This document shows positions 12,396 to 23,433 of a DNA stretch of 64,000 bases, in pieces. The translations under genes were made by a program, and so were the position numbers. Position 1 is the stretch's first letter; each line of letters begins with the position of its first letter. The notes below the pieces were generated by a model that saw only the letters and a program-made list of their open reading frames with translations, did no database searches and was not told the origin of the DNA. Source of the DNA: Halichondria panicea (lineage: Eukaryota; Porifera; Demospongiae; Suberitida; Halichondriidae); contig NC_087389.1 in NCBI RefSeq assembly GCF_963675165.1, positions 2,638,001 to 2,702,000 on the forward strand, in the 5' to 3' direction.

Positions 12396-13394
12396 GGCAC
12401 TATAAGCCAATAGGAAAATTCACAGTCATGATTATATTAAACACACCCAGCACACATTTGTGTTGTGGTCACACTACCGTCTTTCTTCTGATTACAGCGC
12501 CACAAAAATTAATTATAAACAGTGGCGCACAAATAGAAAAAATACCCTAGTTTGGCTTTTATATTAGAGTGGCACTTAGCTTACAGTAAACTGTTTGCTC
12601 ATCAATATTCATGATTTTATTATAATGATTTTTGTGAAACTATAAATGCCATGATAGAAGTTTGAAGCACATACATGCAAAATATATCGGTGTATCATTC
12701 AAGTATCAATCTTCAAAACATCTTGCAGTGGAAGCTCTGAGCAATTATCAAGTTACCAAACTATCGGTAGCAGTCATTTTAAACGTTCAACTATGTAGCT
12801 CTGTGTTTTTGCTCTTTAATATACATGTAGGATACTTCTTACCATACTGGAGAGCTACACGAAGCGTTTTTTCGCTCCAGGCCAAAAAAATCTCAAAACA
12901 AGAATATGTATTTAAAATGGATGACAGAGCCAGGCCCAAGGAAAACAGCCTCTTGTGAGTTTTCAGCAGCCTTTTTTAAATATATCCTCGTGTGGCCCTG
13001 CATATATATTATAGTCAAGCTACAGTAGATTGCACCTACGCTATCTATTAATTCGAGCCATGAAGTGACTACTGCGTTTCAGCTGGACTTCCAGCTCATT
13101 CTAGCTGCTCAAGATCACTAGATTTAGGCCAGCGCCTAAATCAGAACATAATTTACAGTACAATACAGAAGAGTTTTGAATACTCAGGTGCTCTGCACTA
13201 CAAAGTCGTTCAAAACCTCCCTGAAAACCCTACAACAACATTCTTTTTATAGATTAAATAATTATGTTTTAAAGTTTTACATAGGACCTGCATGAAAACC
13301 TACCGTTATGGTGGATGCAGTATTCCTATTAAACGAAATGTCTATAATATCTAGCTCATGAATAATTAATGAGCAAACGGTTACCACGTACATT

Positions 13395-13757
13395 ACCGTA
13401 ATTAATGTAATTACAGCGCCACCATAATTTAAGCGCCATGTCAGCACCAGTATATTTTTAGGTCCTAAAAAAGCGCCAGCCGTTGCTGGAATTATTTTTT
13501 TCTGGCGCTTATAAAAAGGCTTGTTTGAGACATCAAGACAATCATTCTGCATCTTTGACTTCCTTCACTTCTAAACAGTTGTCTAACCCATAGCTACAGT
13601 AAATGAATTGTTGTTCACGAGTTATTCAGCTCTCAATGGTGCAGCTAGCAAGTGAAACTGAGCTAGACCACGCCCATTTTCTCTACAAATTCTATACTAG
13701 CTATAGAACATAAGCGCCACCATAATTTCTGGCGCTGTAATTACATCAATTACGGTA
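13395..13757. repeat. R4 inverted-end element (ACAGCGCCACCATAATTT)
   Basis: CCGTAATTAATGTAATTACAGCGCC on the left and GGCGCTGTAATTACATCAATTACGG on the right. Subterminal AGCGCCACCATAATTT is repeated internally. A related fragment (GATTACAGCGCCACAAAAATTA) lies near 12495. Confidence 0.8.
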
Positions 13758-13842
13758 TAATTACCTAAGTGCCAGATTCCAAAATTTACTTGCGAACAAT
13801 TATTGCGTTTCTATTTAATAGGGTGGCGCTGATTAAGAAAGA

Positions 13843-13977
13843 CATAACGTACTTCTTCTAAATAAGGCACTGTTTTTTTGTTTTCAATTTTCGCTTTCAA
13901 AACAATAAATAGCCAACAAATTTTGATGGTGGTGGTGCTTAATTAAAAGGGGGCCTTATTTCGAAGAAGTACGGTAT
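13843..13977. repeat. Short inverted-end element (GTACTTCTTCTAAATAAGGC)
   Basis: CGTACTTCTTCTAAATAAGGC is inverted as GCCTTATTTCGAAGAAGTACG about 90 bp later. Intergenic, no coding sequence. Confidence 0.7.
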
Positions 13978-14253
13978 ATGTAATAATTATTAATACACAC
14001 ACATGCACTAGCACTATGGATGTTTAGTTATAATTAGATCTATACACTATCATAAGAAAAATTTCTTACATATAGTATACTGTGGAGAGCACACTCAGCA
14101 CAAGAAAGTCAAAGAAAGGCAGCCGGCTCAAAGTACTTGTTTACTCATTCACTTTGATGACACTCGACTCCGCCTGCTTCTTGGTGTTTCAAACTGAGGA
14201 CCTTTACCATGTCTACATAATTGTACAGCAGGATTGCATGTCAAAGATCAGAG

Positions 14254-16725
14254 ATGGATGAATCTTTCTTTGCAACTTTCACAGTTCCTCTAATTGTAAG
14301 TATTTAGAATAATTATTACTGTAGTGACTAACATCCACTATGGAGCTCTGTAGCTATTCGAATCACAAGAGCCTCTTGAATGATTCATAATTACATGTAT
14401 TGATGCATGGTAAACACTGGCAGGCAGGAGCTGCTGCTGGCACTACTTCTGATGCTGTGCTCTTTCCAATGGATACAATTAAGACACGTTTTCAAAGCAG
14501 CAAGGGATTCCTTAGAGCTGGCGGTTTCCACAGAATGTATGCCGGCATCTTACCTACAGTTTTAGGCTCTGCACCATCAGGTTGATTACCATAATTATAG
14601 CGGGGTAATTTCGTATTGTAGAGCATTATCCAAAATTTGCAAATAGGTTCTATCAAGAGTATACCTACTCTTGGTTCTATGTCATTATCCTGAGCTGTAC
14701 GACTCTTGGTTCTATGTCACTATCCTGAGCTGTACAAATATTTATATTTATTTGGGTACACCAGCGAAAATGACCCGCTATACCATATTCATGACATTAT
14801 ATTATTGATTCCATGCCTAACCCTTTTGCTCATCCATAGGTGCTACTTTCTTCTGCACATACGAGCTGACGAAGACACTGATAGGACAGTTTCTACCTAA
14901 TGTTCATGCTCCGTTTATGCACATGCTCGGTGCTACTGCTGGTGAGATAGTAAGTACATGGAAAAGTGGTATGAATTATATAGCTAACAGCCTATAATTA
15001 TTCTTCATAGGTGTCCGATATAGCTCGAGTACCATTTGAACTTGTAAAGCAGAGATTGCAGGCCAACTGTCATTTGAAAGCCTCCTTTGTTGTACGAAAC
15101 ATCCTGGCCACTGAAGTAGGTCTGTCCAGCTAATAGAGAATTTGTTTGGATTCTTTCACCCCCAGGGTCTAAGGGGTTTGTTCAGAGGATACTTCTCCAC
15201 CGTTACCAGAGACATTCCCTTCTCTTTCATACAGTACCCACTGTGGGAGCACTTGAAGGTAATAATCGTATGTACTTGTGAGCGTCAGTTTCCTATAATT
15301 ATATAGCAACAAAAAAGTAATTGTGTGAGACAGGGCTTAGAATAATGGGACCCTTGCATGCAACCACCCACTATTGCTTATATTATTGTAGTGTTTGTAT
15401 ACACACATCTACATGCTACGTACGTTGGTCTCCTAGTCACTCTGGGCAGCCAGACAAGGTGGACCCACTGAGCCATGGCAGGGAGCAGTGTGCGGCAGTG
15501 TGGCCGGGTGCACTGCAGCTGTCATAACTACACCCCTGGATGTCGCCAAGACCAGGATTATGCTCGCTGATGTAAGAGTATAATTATAGCTTCCACAACG
15601 CATAGTGATGAAAATCTGTTCCACAAATTTGCTTCCTGATTCCTGGAATTGATTTACTACCAGTTGTAATCAATTGTCATTTCCATTCCACACACTCAAT
15701 ATAGGCAAAAGGGGTAGAGGTCACTTCATCTTTACCACAGTTGATTGTAACCATTGGGAGGAATGAAGGGATCACCAGGTACGTATACATGCATACTGTT
15801 ACAGTACTTGTACTGATACTGGGTAGAACTTTATATGTCCCTACAGTTGACTCTGCCAAATTATTATAGAATGGATGCGGTAATGCATACCTAAGTTGCC
15901 ACTCTGCAGAGTTTTATTTGTCTATACTGTATATACGTGTATGAACCACAATACTTGAAACCGGTATATAATAGAGATAGATATAGAGAGAGAGTACAAA
16001 ATTATTGAACCTAGCCCTCCCCAACTTGTATTAGAAAGAGGCTGGAATCCTAAACAAAGATGATTCTTATGCATACAGTACGTGCATCTGATGTATGCGG
16101 AGAGTAACGTGACTTCTTGTATCTGTCACCAGCTTGGAATTTGCACACTGACCAATCCAAGTGTGCGAATTCCAGAAGTAGATTACACCACACCATCCAC
16201 ACTAATTGGATCAGCGTGCAAATGCAAAACCAATGACATAAATTATTATACAAAAGTCATGTTACACTCCGCATATATCTGATCTGATGCACAGTATACC
16301 GTATTACTAGAATGTTTTGCGAGCATCAAACATTTGCGAACTTTGCGAGGGTTGATCAATTCGCAACAATAAAATCCACAAAACCTAAATTATTACTAGT
16401 AAATACACACGATCCTTGCCAGAACGCAATATTTAGATCGCAAAGGGTAATGATTTGGCTCATTCACAAAGGTTTTTCACCAGCAAAATATTCTAGTAAT
16501 ACGGTATGCCTATACACGTTCTCTATTATATACTCTTGTCTGCAATAATTATATTATCATAGACATGACCCCATTCAATGTTTTTTCCTATACTACAAAC
16601 ACAGTTTATTCTCTGGGATTGTCCCTCGTATGATTTGGATAGGGATCGGAGGCTTCACGTTTCTAGGGACATACGACTTTGTCAAACACCATTTACTTGC
16701 ATTCGAAATCAGTAGATACCCTTAA
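14254..16725 (+). CDS. SLC25A26: SLC25A26-type mitochondrial S-adenosylmethionine carrier, 8 exons, 278 aa
   Basis: Exchanges cytosolic SAM for matrix S-adenosylhomocysteine across the inner mitochondrial membrane. Exons: 14254-14295, 14424-14580, 14840-14949, 15011-15115, 15166-15258, 15437-15571, 15705-15778, 16605-16725; 837 nt with all phases consistent. Three carrier signatures are visible: [22 protein letters not shown] and [31 protein letters not shown] and [16 protein letters not shown] align with human SAMC (GGFHGIYAGVPSAAIGSFPN, EIPFSLVQFPLWESLK), which distinguishes it from other SLC25 members. The length is near human (274 aa). The first exon is only 14 codons; exon 2 uses a weak donor, G|GTTGAT. 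The last intron contains the MITE at 16297-16506. It converges on TDG with a 112-bp gap. Confidence 0.95.
16297..16506. repeat. R10 MITE (TACCGTATTACTAGAATGTTTTG), TA-flanked, + copy
   Basis: TACCGTATTACTAGAATGTTTTG and CAAAATATTCTAGTAATACGGTA are inverted ends bounded by TA. The copy at 30351-30562 is the same sequence in opposite orientation, including the inner ACACACGATCCTTGCCAGAA. SLC25A26 intron 7. Confidence 0.88.
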
Positions 16726-16837
16726 TTTTCACCATCATGATATTCCACTTCACTATGATCATCAATATACTGTACAGTGAGATGAATGAATGAGATATAA
16801 ATGTCAAGAAAATAATTCTACATTGCTGTAAGTATGT

Positions 16838-19800
16838 TCATGTTTTAGAACTCAATTGCTCACAAATAGAACTATCTGCGGATGACTGCCTTTTCGCTCT
16901 CAAATTGTCTCGTAAATCCTTTAGCTCATTGAAGAATCGGAGCTTGTCTGTCCTCTTAGGGTAGGTAGCTGCTCTCCCCGAGGTGGACGGCATGACATAC
17001 ACCACCTGGACGGAACGGATAAAATCAGTGTAATTATGTATACTATGATACTATGATAATTATGTAAGATGGTTTATGTATAAAACGCCCAATCAGTTTT
17101 ACACTACATGATTGTGTACAATAACTATACTCTAACTGTATTGGTGAAGGCATTCCCGGGGTAAGCCTTGTAAGCTAGGTTATAAATGGAGTTGTAACAG
17201 CATGTGCTCTCAATGCTGCTCTCACCGTGTCAGTTCCTGGGAGAGGCTTTGGTTGAACACCAACGGTACACTTTCCCCCACTGAATATCTCATAAATTCC
17301 TTTGCCGTTGAAGCAGGCTACCAATGGTTTCAACTCCTTCATCCTCTCTATCATTACAGCGGACCATTCTTTCTTCTCTTTTCTGTAACAACACACGCAT
17401 ATATGATGTGGGATTATTCATTCTGCATAAGAGTGGAGGGATGATACCCACTATAAATTGCTCCTAATGGCTCATTACGATTATACTAGCTGTACGTAAC
17501 TAATCAATGTACAACTACACTGAAGTGCAGCTTGAAGTGTGGTTGTAGATCTATAGCGTCTGACAACTAAAGAAGTGTTGTAAACGCAGAAGTATGCATG
17601 ATGAATTACATGTAATGATGTTACCGTAGAAACTGCACTGATGGGGTAAATAGCAGAGCTCTATATACGCTTATATTTGAGAATGCGCCTATAATGCAGT
17701 CATTTTCGAACACCACCCGGATGTCTCTGTGACGAGAGCTGACTCGTAAGCTAGCTAGAAAGTGAGAAAAGCTAACTGGATCTATATCATACTATCATGT
17801 TACAGTTCATTTCACAAAAACATTCATATTGATCAGGAACTGGAACAAAAGGACCTCATCTTTGTCTCAGACAAGGTAACAGCATGCCCAGAGAGTCTTT
17901 CCAGATGGATATCACCAGCTTTATAGAAATGTTCACTAATATCCTTCGCATAATTGGAAAAGAGATTCAATTCGAGTACAAAAAACCTGCAGTTGAGCAT
18001 ACGCTTAAAATAAAGATACGCTTATAGTCGAGTAAGCATTAATAATCCAGTTTCTACAGTAGTGATGTAAGTATTGAAGCCAACGACAACTATTAAACAG
18101 GGCAACAGGATCGATGCTGAAATTCAGTTTTTACCTCACTCAAATGTGGCAAGGCTTTGATAGTGGTAGGTCATGCCCTAGGACTAGGATAGTCAACAAG
18201 GTCTAGGAAGCCTGGAGAGTAAAACGTTCCATGTGGTTGTGCTGCACATGATGGTCGCGTATGTAAAATCAGGTAATGCCGCGTATAGCTACATGTACAT
18301 TGTAACGTGCAAAGTACTATCAGTGTACTCCTGGTACTATTAAAACTAATAACGAGGCTATCCACGCTGTAAACGCAGTATTTTTTTTCAGCTCATAAAA
18401 GAGCTATTATAATAATTCTGAATTGTGCAGATACAAAAATAAAATATATGCATGTATTAGTTATATAGAACCTAAACTTCAGTAGTTTGTAGGTGTCTTT
18501 CTGCGGATTGGAAGGAAATTGGTTCACAAAGTGCTCCGTGTTTAATGGAGGACCTGGCCCCCCTGATAGCCATGATGGTGGATCTCAGTAGGGAAAAACT
18601 TAGTTTACATCCAATCGTTTTGCTGCAAGGGGTACCTTTCTTTTCACAGATCATTCCTGCTAGTCTCTTATAGACGGTAGTAGCTGATCTTCCCATTCCT
18701 CCCGAAACTGATAGTACCAGGGGAGTAAATGTTGAATGCTCAACTGCTCTCACTCTCTGGTCATATTCTCTTTTCTTCTCCTGTTCGTGGCGCCTGTAGG
18801 TTGCTTGCAGAGTGGCCTGTCTATTTGATCGAGCGCATGGGTACATCAAATAATGCTCTTTCAAATCGACCCCCCCAAAAACCATTAGCGCAACATTGAG
18901 TCTCGAGTTGCACTCAGTGTTGGCAGAACGTAGTGTCATTACCTCCCCAGTTAGGGGCTGTAAGTGTGGTTCATTGTGACAGGCTTCTGATAGTAGTGAG
19001 GCAGTGATATCCCTTACTTCATTGTGTCTGATCGAAGGGAATCCTCCTGTTGAGCATGAGAGGGCATGGTCTATGCTGAATGTGTGGCCACAGGAGCAGA
19101 ATGATAGCTTGTTTTGGATAGGCCAATTGTATCGGAGGGATAATGCATCCCTAAAGGCCGACTTGTGGAGAGCAAAGCCATGGATGTCGCAGTACTTTGG
19201 CATCAGGTGAGCAGAGTCAGAACCAACTTGTAAACAAACCAACAGGCACACGTAGCGACTACTATAACTTGCGGCACTACCTACACACTTCAGCTTCATC
19301 ATGCATATGCAGATACAGTGCTTGTACGTTACTTCATTACTTCAGAAGATGAGACCTAAGGAGACCTGACTAGAAGTGTCTACCCTAGTGATACCTATTA
19401 GTGTACATGGACTCACCTGCTTAACTCATCAGCAGCTCTGGTTGTCCGGGGAACAATATTGGTGAGTCCTATTCCATAGTCAATCAAATCAGCATCTTCT
19501 TTGTAGGACAGTTTCTTGGGTATCAGACCTGACTCGTACAAACATGGCCCTGCATGATAACAGAACGGTTAACATGCTGTGTAGAGTTTGAGCATGTAGC
19601 TACGTTACATACACACTGTGCTAAAAGAAAGATTAGACGATAGGAACCTATCTTTATTGTAATTGAACAACGGGTAATTGTATGTAAATATATACGTTCT
19701 GACCCTCTGAATATACTGTATAGCGCAACATTTTTCAAGGGGCTAAATTTTTTCGCTGATTTCGTGGGTTAGCAATCCTACACGAAAATAAGTCCACGAA

Positions 19801-20315
19801 AATTGTTCAGAATTATCTGCTATAACAAGCATAAATTAAAGGCGTGGCTTCCGGTAAGCAGTAATTTCCACAAACATGTGCAACGAAATGCTTTTAGAGA
19901 CCAATCCACGAAATATAAGTGCCTCGAAAATTTCGCGCTATATACATGTATACGGTATTACAGTATGAGACATGGTAAGCGCTCAATCTTAAATAGATCA
20001 ACCCACAGAAGTGATTGTTGGCATTGCAATAGTGGTGCCCAAGGTAGGCAGAATAGAGTCCAGGATTGATACCAATCTATAGACGGTGAAATATCATCAC
20101 AAAAACACTTTCCCAATGGCAATGCAACTTACGAAGATAATGTCCATGTCAGGTTTCATGTGGTCAGGCAGCACAAGCTTGCAAACTTCCTCCTCAGTCA
20201 TCCCGCCGAATTTCTTAGGGTCAAGTGGCTTAAATTTCTTCTTAGACTTTGGCTGCGCACTGCCTTCGCCTTCAGTTGTCACATCTTCAGGAACTGGTCT
20301 CTTTCTGCCTGCCAT
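16838..20315 (-). CDS. TDG: TDG/MUG-family thymine-DNA glycosylase, 5 exons, 236 aa
   Basis: Removes T or U from G mismatches in base-excision repair and, in vertebrates, oxidised methylcytosines during demethylation. Exons: 20315-20133, 20076-20007, 19549-19417, 17382-17226, 17005-16838; 711 nt. Motif 1 IGINPGL gives the catalytic-site Asn at about aa 65; motif 2 is VMPSTSGRA. YGIGLTNIVPRTT, ACFNGKGIYEIFSG and KLRFFNELKDLRD align with human TDG. The protein is a compact version: a basic N-terminus (KSKKKFKPLDPKKFGG) of about 50 residues, and an end soon after the catalytic domain without the long vertebrate C-terminal tail. The segment HHYCNANNHFW replaces human HHYPGPGNHFW. Intron 3 (17383-19416) contains a retroelement fragment and an R3 element. 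Start is the first ATG; divergent from UBE2H. Confidence 0.93.
17620..18062. repeat. R3 element, shorter copy in TDG intron 3
   Basis: TTACCGTAGAAACTGC at the left and CCAGTTTCTACAGTAG at the right, with internal GCAGAGCTCTAT, TATAATGCAGTCATTTTCGA and CAGACAAGGTAACAGCATGC shared with 10183-10927. Confidence 0.75.
18472..19302 (-). mobile_element. Degenerate retroelement fragment (reverse-transcriptase-associated C-terminal domain)
   Basis: A 276-codon open frame inside TDG intron 3, antisense to nothing and on the same strand as TDG. It reads LHKSAFRDALSLRYNW, then a Cys/His cluster CSCGHTFSIDHALSC, GGFPSIRHNEVRDITASLL, SNRQATLQATYRRHEQEKKR and LSFSLLRSTIMAIRGARSS. I recognise this as the tail domain found after reverse transcriptase in retrotransposons common in cnidarian and sponge assemblies; this is from memory, not a search. 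A deleted or shifted stretch around GGVDLKEHYLMYPCARSNRQ and the absence of any upstream RT motif indicate a dead truncated copy. Exact family unknown. Confidence 0.7.
19714..19957. repeat. R1 MITE in TDG intron 2
   Basis: TACTGTATAGCGCAACATTTTTC opens and GAAAATTTCGCGCTATATA closes, with the core CACGAAAATAAGTCCACGAAAATTGTTC and GGCGTGGCTTCCGGTAAGCAGT. Lies in the intron between TDG exons 2 and 3. Confidence 0.8.
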
Positions 20316-20689
20316 TTTTGTTTCAATATTTCTAGATTCGCACAATAAAGAATTAGCAGAGAGGTGTGGTATGTTAATGACGTAGTTTGTTTACACACCT
20401 CACAGTTTTGCAAGTAAAAGTGTACTGTATCCGTACCTAGAAACAGATGTTCCCGTTTTTATAACCCCTGTTTCTCTGTGATTGAATATTGGACGTTTTT
20501 TGTGACCATACTACAGGCAGAAAGGGAACAGTTTTCAAACCGACCTCCTACAGTGCAAGTTTTCATAGTATTTGCACATTTCCCTAAAGTTTTGCTTATC
20601 TAAGTGTAATACCTAGCTAGCTGGGAGTGTTTGAAGTCCATTTCCACCTTTGGATAATTTGTCGAACTGTGAAAGTAGTGTGAGAAGAG
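20316..20689. promoter_or_regulatory. Putative bidirectional promoter TDG / UBE2H
   Basis: Only 374 bp separate the two start codons, so both 5' untranslated regions and both promoters must lie here. No TATA box at a convincing distance and no recognisable element. Called from gene geometry only. Confidence 0.5.
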
Positions 20690-22939
20690 ATGTCGTCCCC
20701 AGCAGCCGGAAAGAGACGGATGGACACAGATGTTGTGAAACTGTGAGTCTAGCTGTACTTATTAAATACATAATTATAGCATGTAGCAAATACTTGAGCT
20801 ACGTGTACATGGTATACGTAAGTACGGATACGCCAGTCATACATCATACATGTAGCTTAGGTAATTAATGTTGTTCATGTGCATGATGTAGTGGTCCTGT
20901 TGGCTCATCGAGTTTCCACATTCCTTATGATGATACATTACACCTGTGTTAACTCATTGTTCTGGACTTTTTGTGTGTTATGGTTGGCACATGTTGCGTA
21001 ATAGAGTAGTTACCCCCACCTAGAAACACACTAAAATCATACCCATAATGTTTAGAACATTTCTCATAGCTTAAATATCAAAGCTAGTAACAGCTGTTGC
21101 GTACTTTAGGGCACCTGTATTGAGTACATTTATTATGCCTCGGTGTGGTTGCTAGTGTCTTAATATGACGGTGTATGCATGTTAGTCTAGCCAATAAGAC
21201 GTAATCTAACCATTAGGATTGAGAGCAAGCACCAGGTGACCATATTGGGAGGATTGAATGAGTTTGTAGTCAAGTTCTTTGGACCGTCAGGAAGTGAGTA
21301 AAGTCATATCCGTCAGTTACCACTCACTGTCCATTGTATACGTATACAGTAACATGTTAACTCCGATGCAACTTGCATAATATGCTATAATACTTACCTA
21401 CTGAAGCTCATTGCATAATTATATTGTGCCAGATCGACGCTAACATGCTTGACAGCTTGTTCTTTGTATGGCTCCAATGTGCAGCTCCCTATGAAGGTGG
21501 TGTATGGAACGTGCGTGTTGATCTTCCTGACAAGTACCCCTTTAAGTCTCCTTCAATAGGTACGTCGCAACCATGCTGTCATATGTGTTTGGGTATTGTC
21601 TTTAACACTTTACTCTTATGCATGAAATTGTGATAACTGAGCATGTGACCGTTAGTTTTTTTTACTAAAGGCACAGTTTACTCACAAACGTGTACACACA
21701 GGTTTTATGAATAGGATATTCCATCCGAACATTGATGAATCGTAAGTTGCTTGGTTCAGACTAAAACTTGTGTCAACATCACGACCGCTACTTGGATGTA
21801 CATAATAGAAACTAAGACTAGGAATTAAAACATTTGCTAAGAACAATACTTTGTGGTCTCCGTGGGAGTTGATGATTAGGAAGTCACAATACAAGTGCAT
21901 TTTTCATACAAGTGCTACATGTATTATACAGTACGTCATTCCTGAGTACTATACGTACATCATTGTGACTGTATGCTCTACACCTTAGGTCAGGTTCAGT
22001 ATGTTTAGACGTTATCAATCAAGCTTGGACTGCTCTGTATGGTAAGCCTATTTTCTGAAATGGGATGCTAGTTTTTGGTTACTGTGGTTTAGGGAGGCAA
22101 GTAAACTATTATTACTATGATCGTAGGTAACAGCTGATAGCTGTGTGTGGCAAGCATGGAGCATATGGAATGGGTCTTTTCTTGGTATGAATATGTAGCC
22201 TGTGGTTTAGTTAGTGACACAGTTCGTGATTATCACCACCATGGGATTTCAGGAAGTATGGCCTAGACAATGTAGTATATAGCCTGTTAACAAACTAATC
22301 ATTGTACCTCCCCCCCCCCCCACCCCCACTACATGTATTAGTGTCATTTTGTTGCGTTTAATTTTAAGCAACAATAACCATGCACTTGTCTTAATGTTAG
22401 ATCTGTCAAACATCTTTGAGTCATTCCTACCTCAACTGTTGTCCTACCCAAACCCTACTGACCCCTTGAATGGAGACGCAGCTGCACTTTATCTTCATAA
22501 ACCTGATGATTTCAAACGGAAGGTCTTAGGTGAACCATAATCGCTGCACATCTTATTGATTTATTTTGCTCTGAATTGTCATAATTATTGGATGAGCTAA
22601 GATATTGGCACTTTGTACAATGTAAAAGTAAGTTCAAACATCCTTAAGCTCTGGGATATCTGTGTTGTGGCTCCAATTTCCACACAATCAAAACATTGTC
22701 TGAATTTCATACATGTACATGTAGTATAATAATAACATGACTTACAACGTAGTTAGTTAGTGGTTTTACGAGTATTACTTATCCGAGTCTCAACTGGATG
22801 TATAATGTTTGTTTTTGTAGATCACATAAAAAAGTATGCAACAGAAGAAGTACTTCGACAAACTGAGGAGGACTCTAGCTCAAGTGCGAGTGAAATGAGT
22901 GATTTGTCTGATGATGAAATACAAGACATGGAACTATAG
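20690..22939 (+). CDS. UBE2H: UBE2H, E2 ubiquitin-conjugating enzyme, 7 exons, 181 aa
   Basis: Carries ubiquitin as a thioester; in animals it is the E2 of the CTLH/GID E3 complex. Exons: 20690-20742, 21217-21293, 21485-21559, 21702-21741, 21989-22041, 22401-22529, 22821-22939; 546 nt. The N-terminus [19 protein letters not shown] and [20 protein letters not shown] are near-identical to human. The catalytic Cys is at aa 87 in [13 protein letters not shown], after the HPN motif HPNIDES. The acidic tail ends [13 protein letters not shown], matching human SDFSEDEAQDMEL; human is 183 aa. Introns contain a poly-C tract (about 22310-22327). Divergent from TDG, convergent with ELP4. Confidence 0.98.
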
Positions 22940-23433
22940 CATACCATCTTTCATCTGTCAGTGTCAGTATCAGTAAGAGAATACGTAATGTCTGGGTGTT
23001 GTTCAAAGCTTCATATTTCAGCATTTGTTTTTATTCTAAGCCTGATTTGATGTACACACATTAGGCCGCCGCCATTTATGCTGAATATTTTACTATCATC
23101 AGATTCTTCACCAAGTGATAGTTATTACATGGCTATGAGTAAAGGCCCCTTGACCACAATCTACTACCGGCCAATAAACAGCTTTTGGCACGGTAAAAAG
23201 CGCGAAAATGCTGCCTGTACACTGTACAGCCGTATAGTGCACATAATTATTTTTTACTTATGTACAAGTGACCTATATATATATGTATGTATTACTAAAT
23301 TAAAGCACACCATTTCAACGTGTCCATTAAGTGTATCATCTCGAAATAACATAAATTACACAGACACATTTATGTTTATTACTTTTACGAACACATGTGG
23401 CTTTATAGACCCCAAGAGAGTGTACACACAGAC
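22940..23433. other. Convergent 3'-3' region UBE2H / ELP4
   Basis: 494 bp between the two stop codons. It should hold both 3' untranslated regions and polyadenylation sites. The 148-codon ORF crossing 23078-23524 is antisense to the ELP4 end and has no coding features. Confidence 0.5.

Larger units (their letters stand above)
12396..14253. other. Divergent intergenic region ABCD / SLC25A26
   Basis: About 1.86 kb between two divergent starts. It holds the inverted-end elements at 13395-13757 and 13843-13977 and a related fragment near 12475-12540. The 98-codon ORF at 12662-12958 has no recognisable features. Promoters are expected near 12400-12500 and 14150-14250, but I see no clear core motif. 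Confidence 0.5.

Noticed and set aside
12662-12958. 98-codon ORF in the ABCD/SLC25A26 spacer
   Set aside because: No domain, no splice partners, AT-rich; chance length is plausible.
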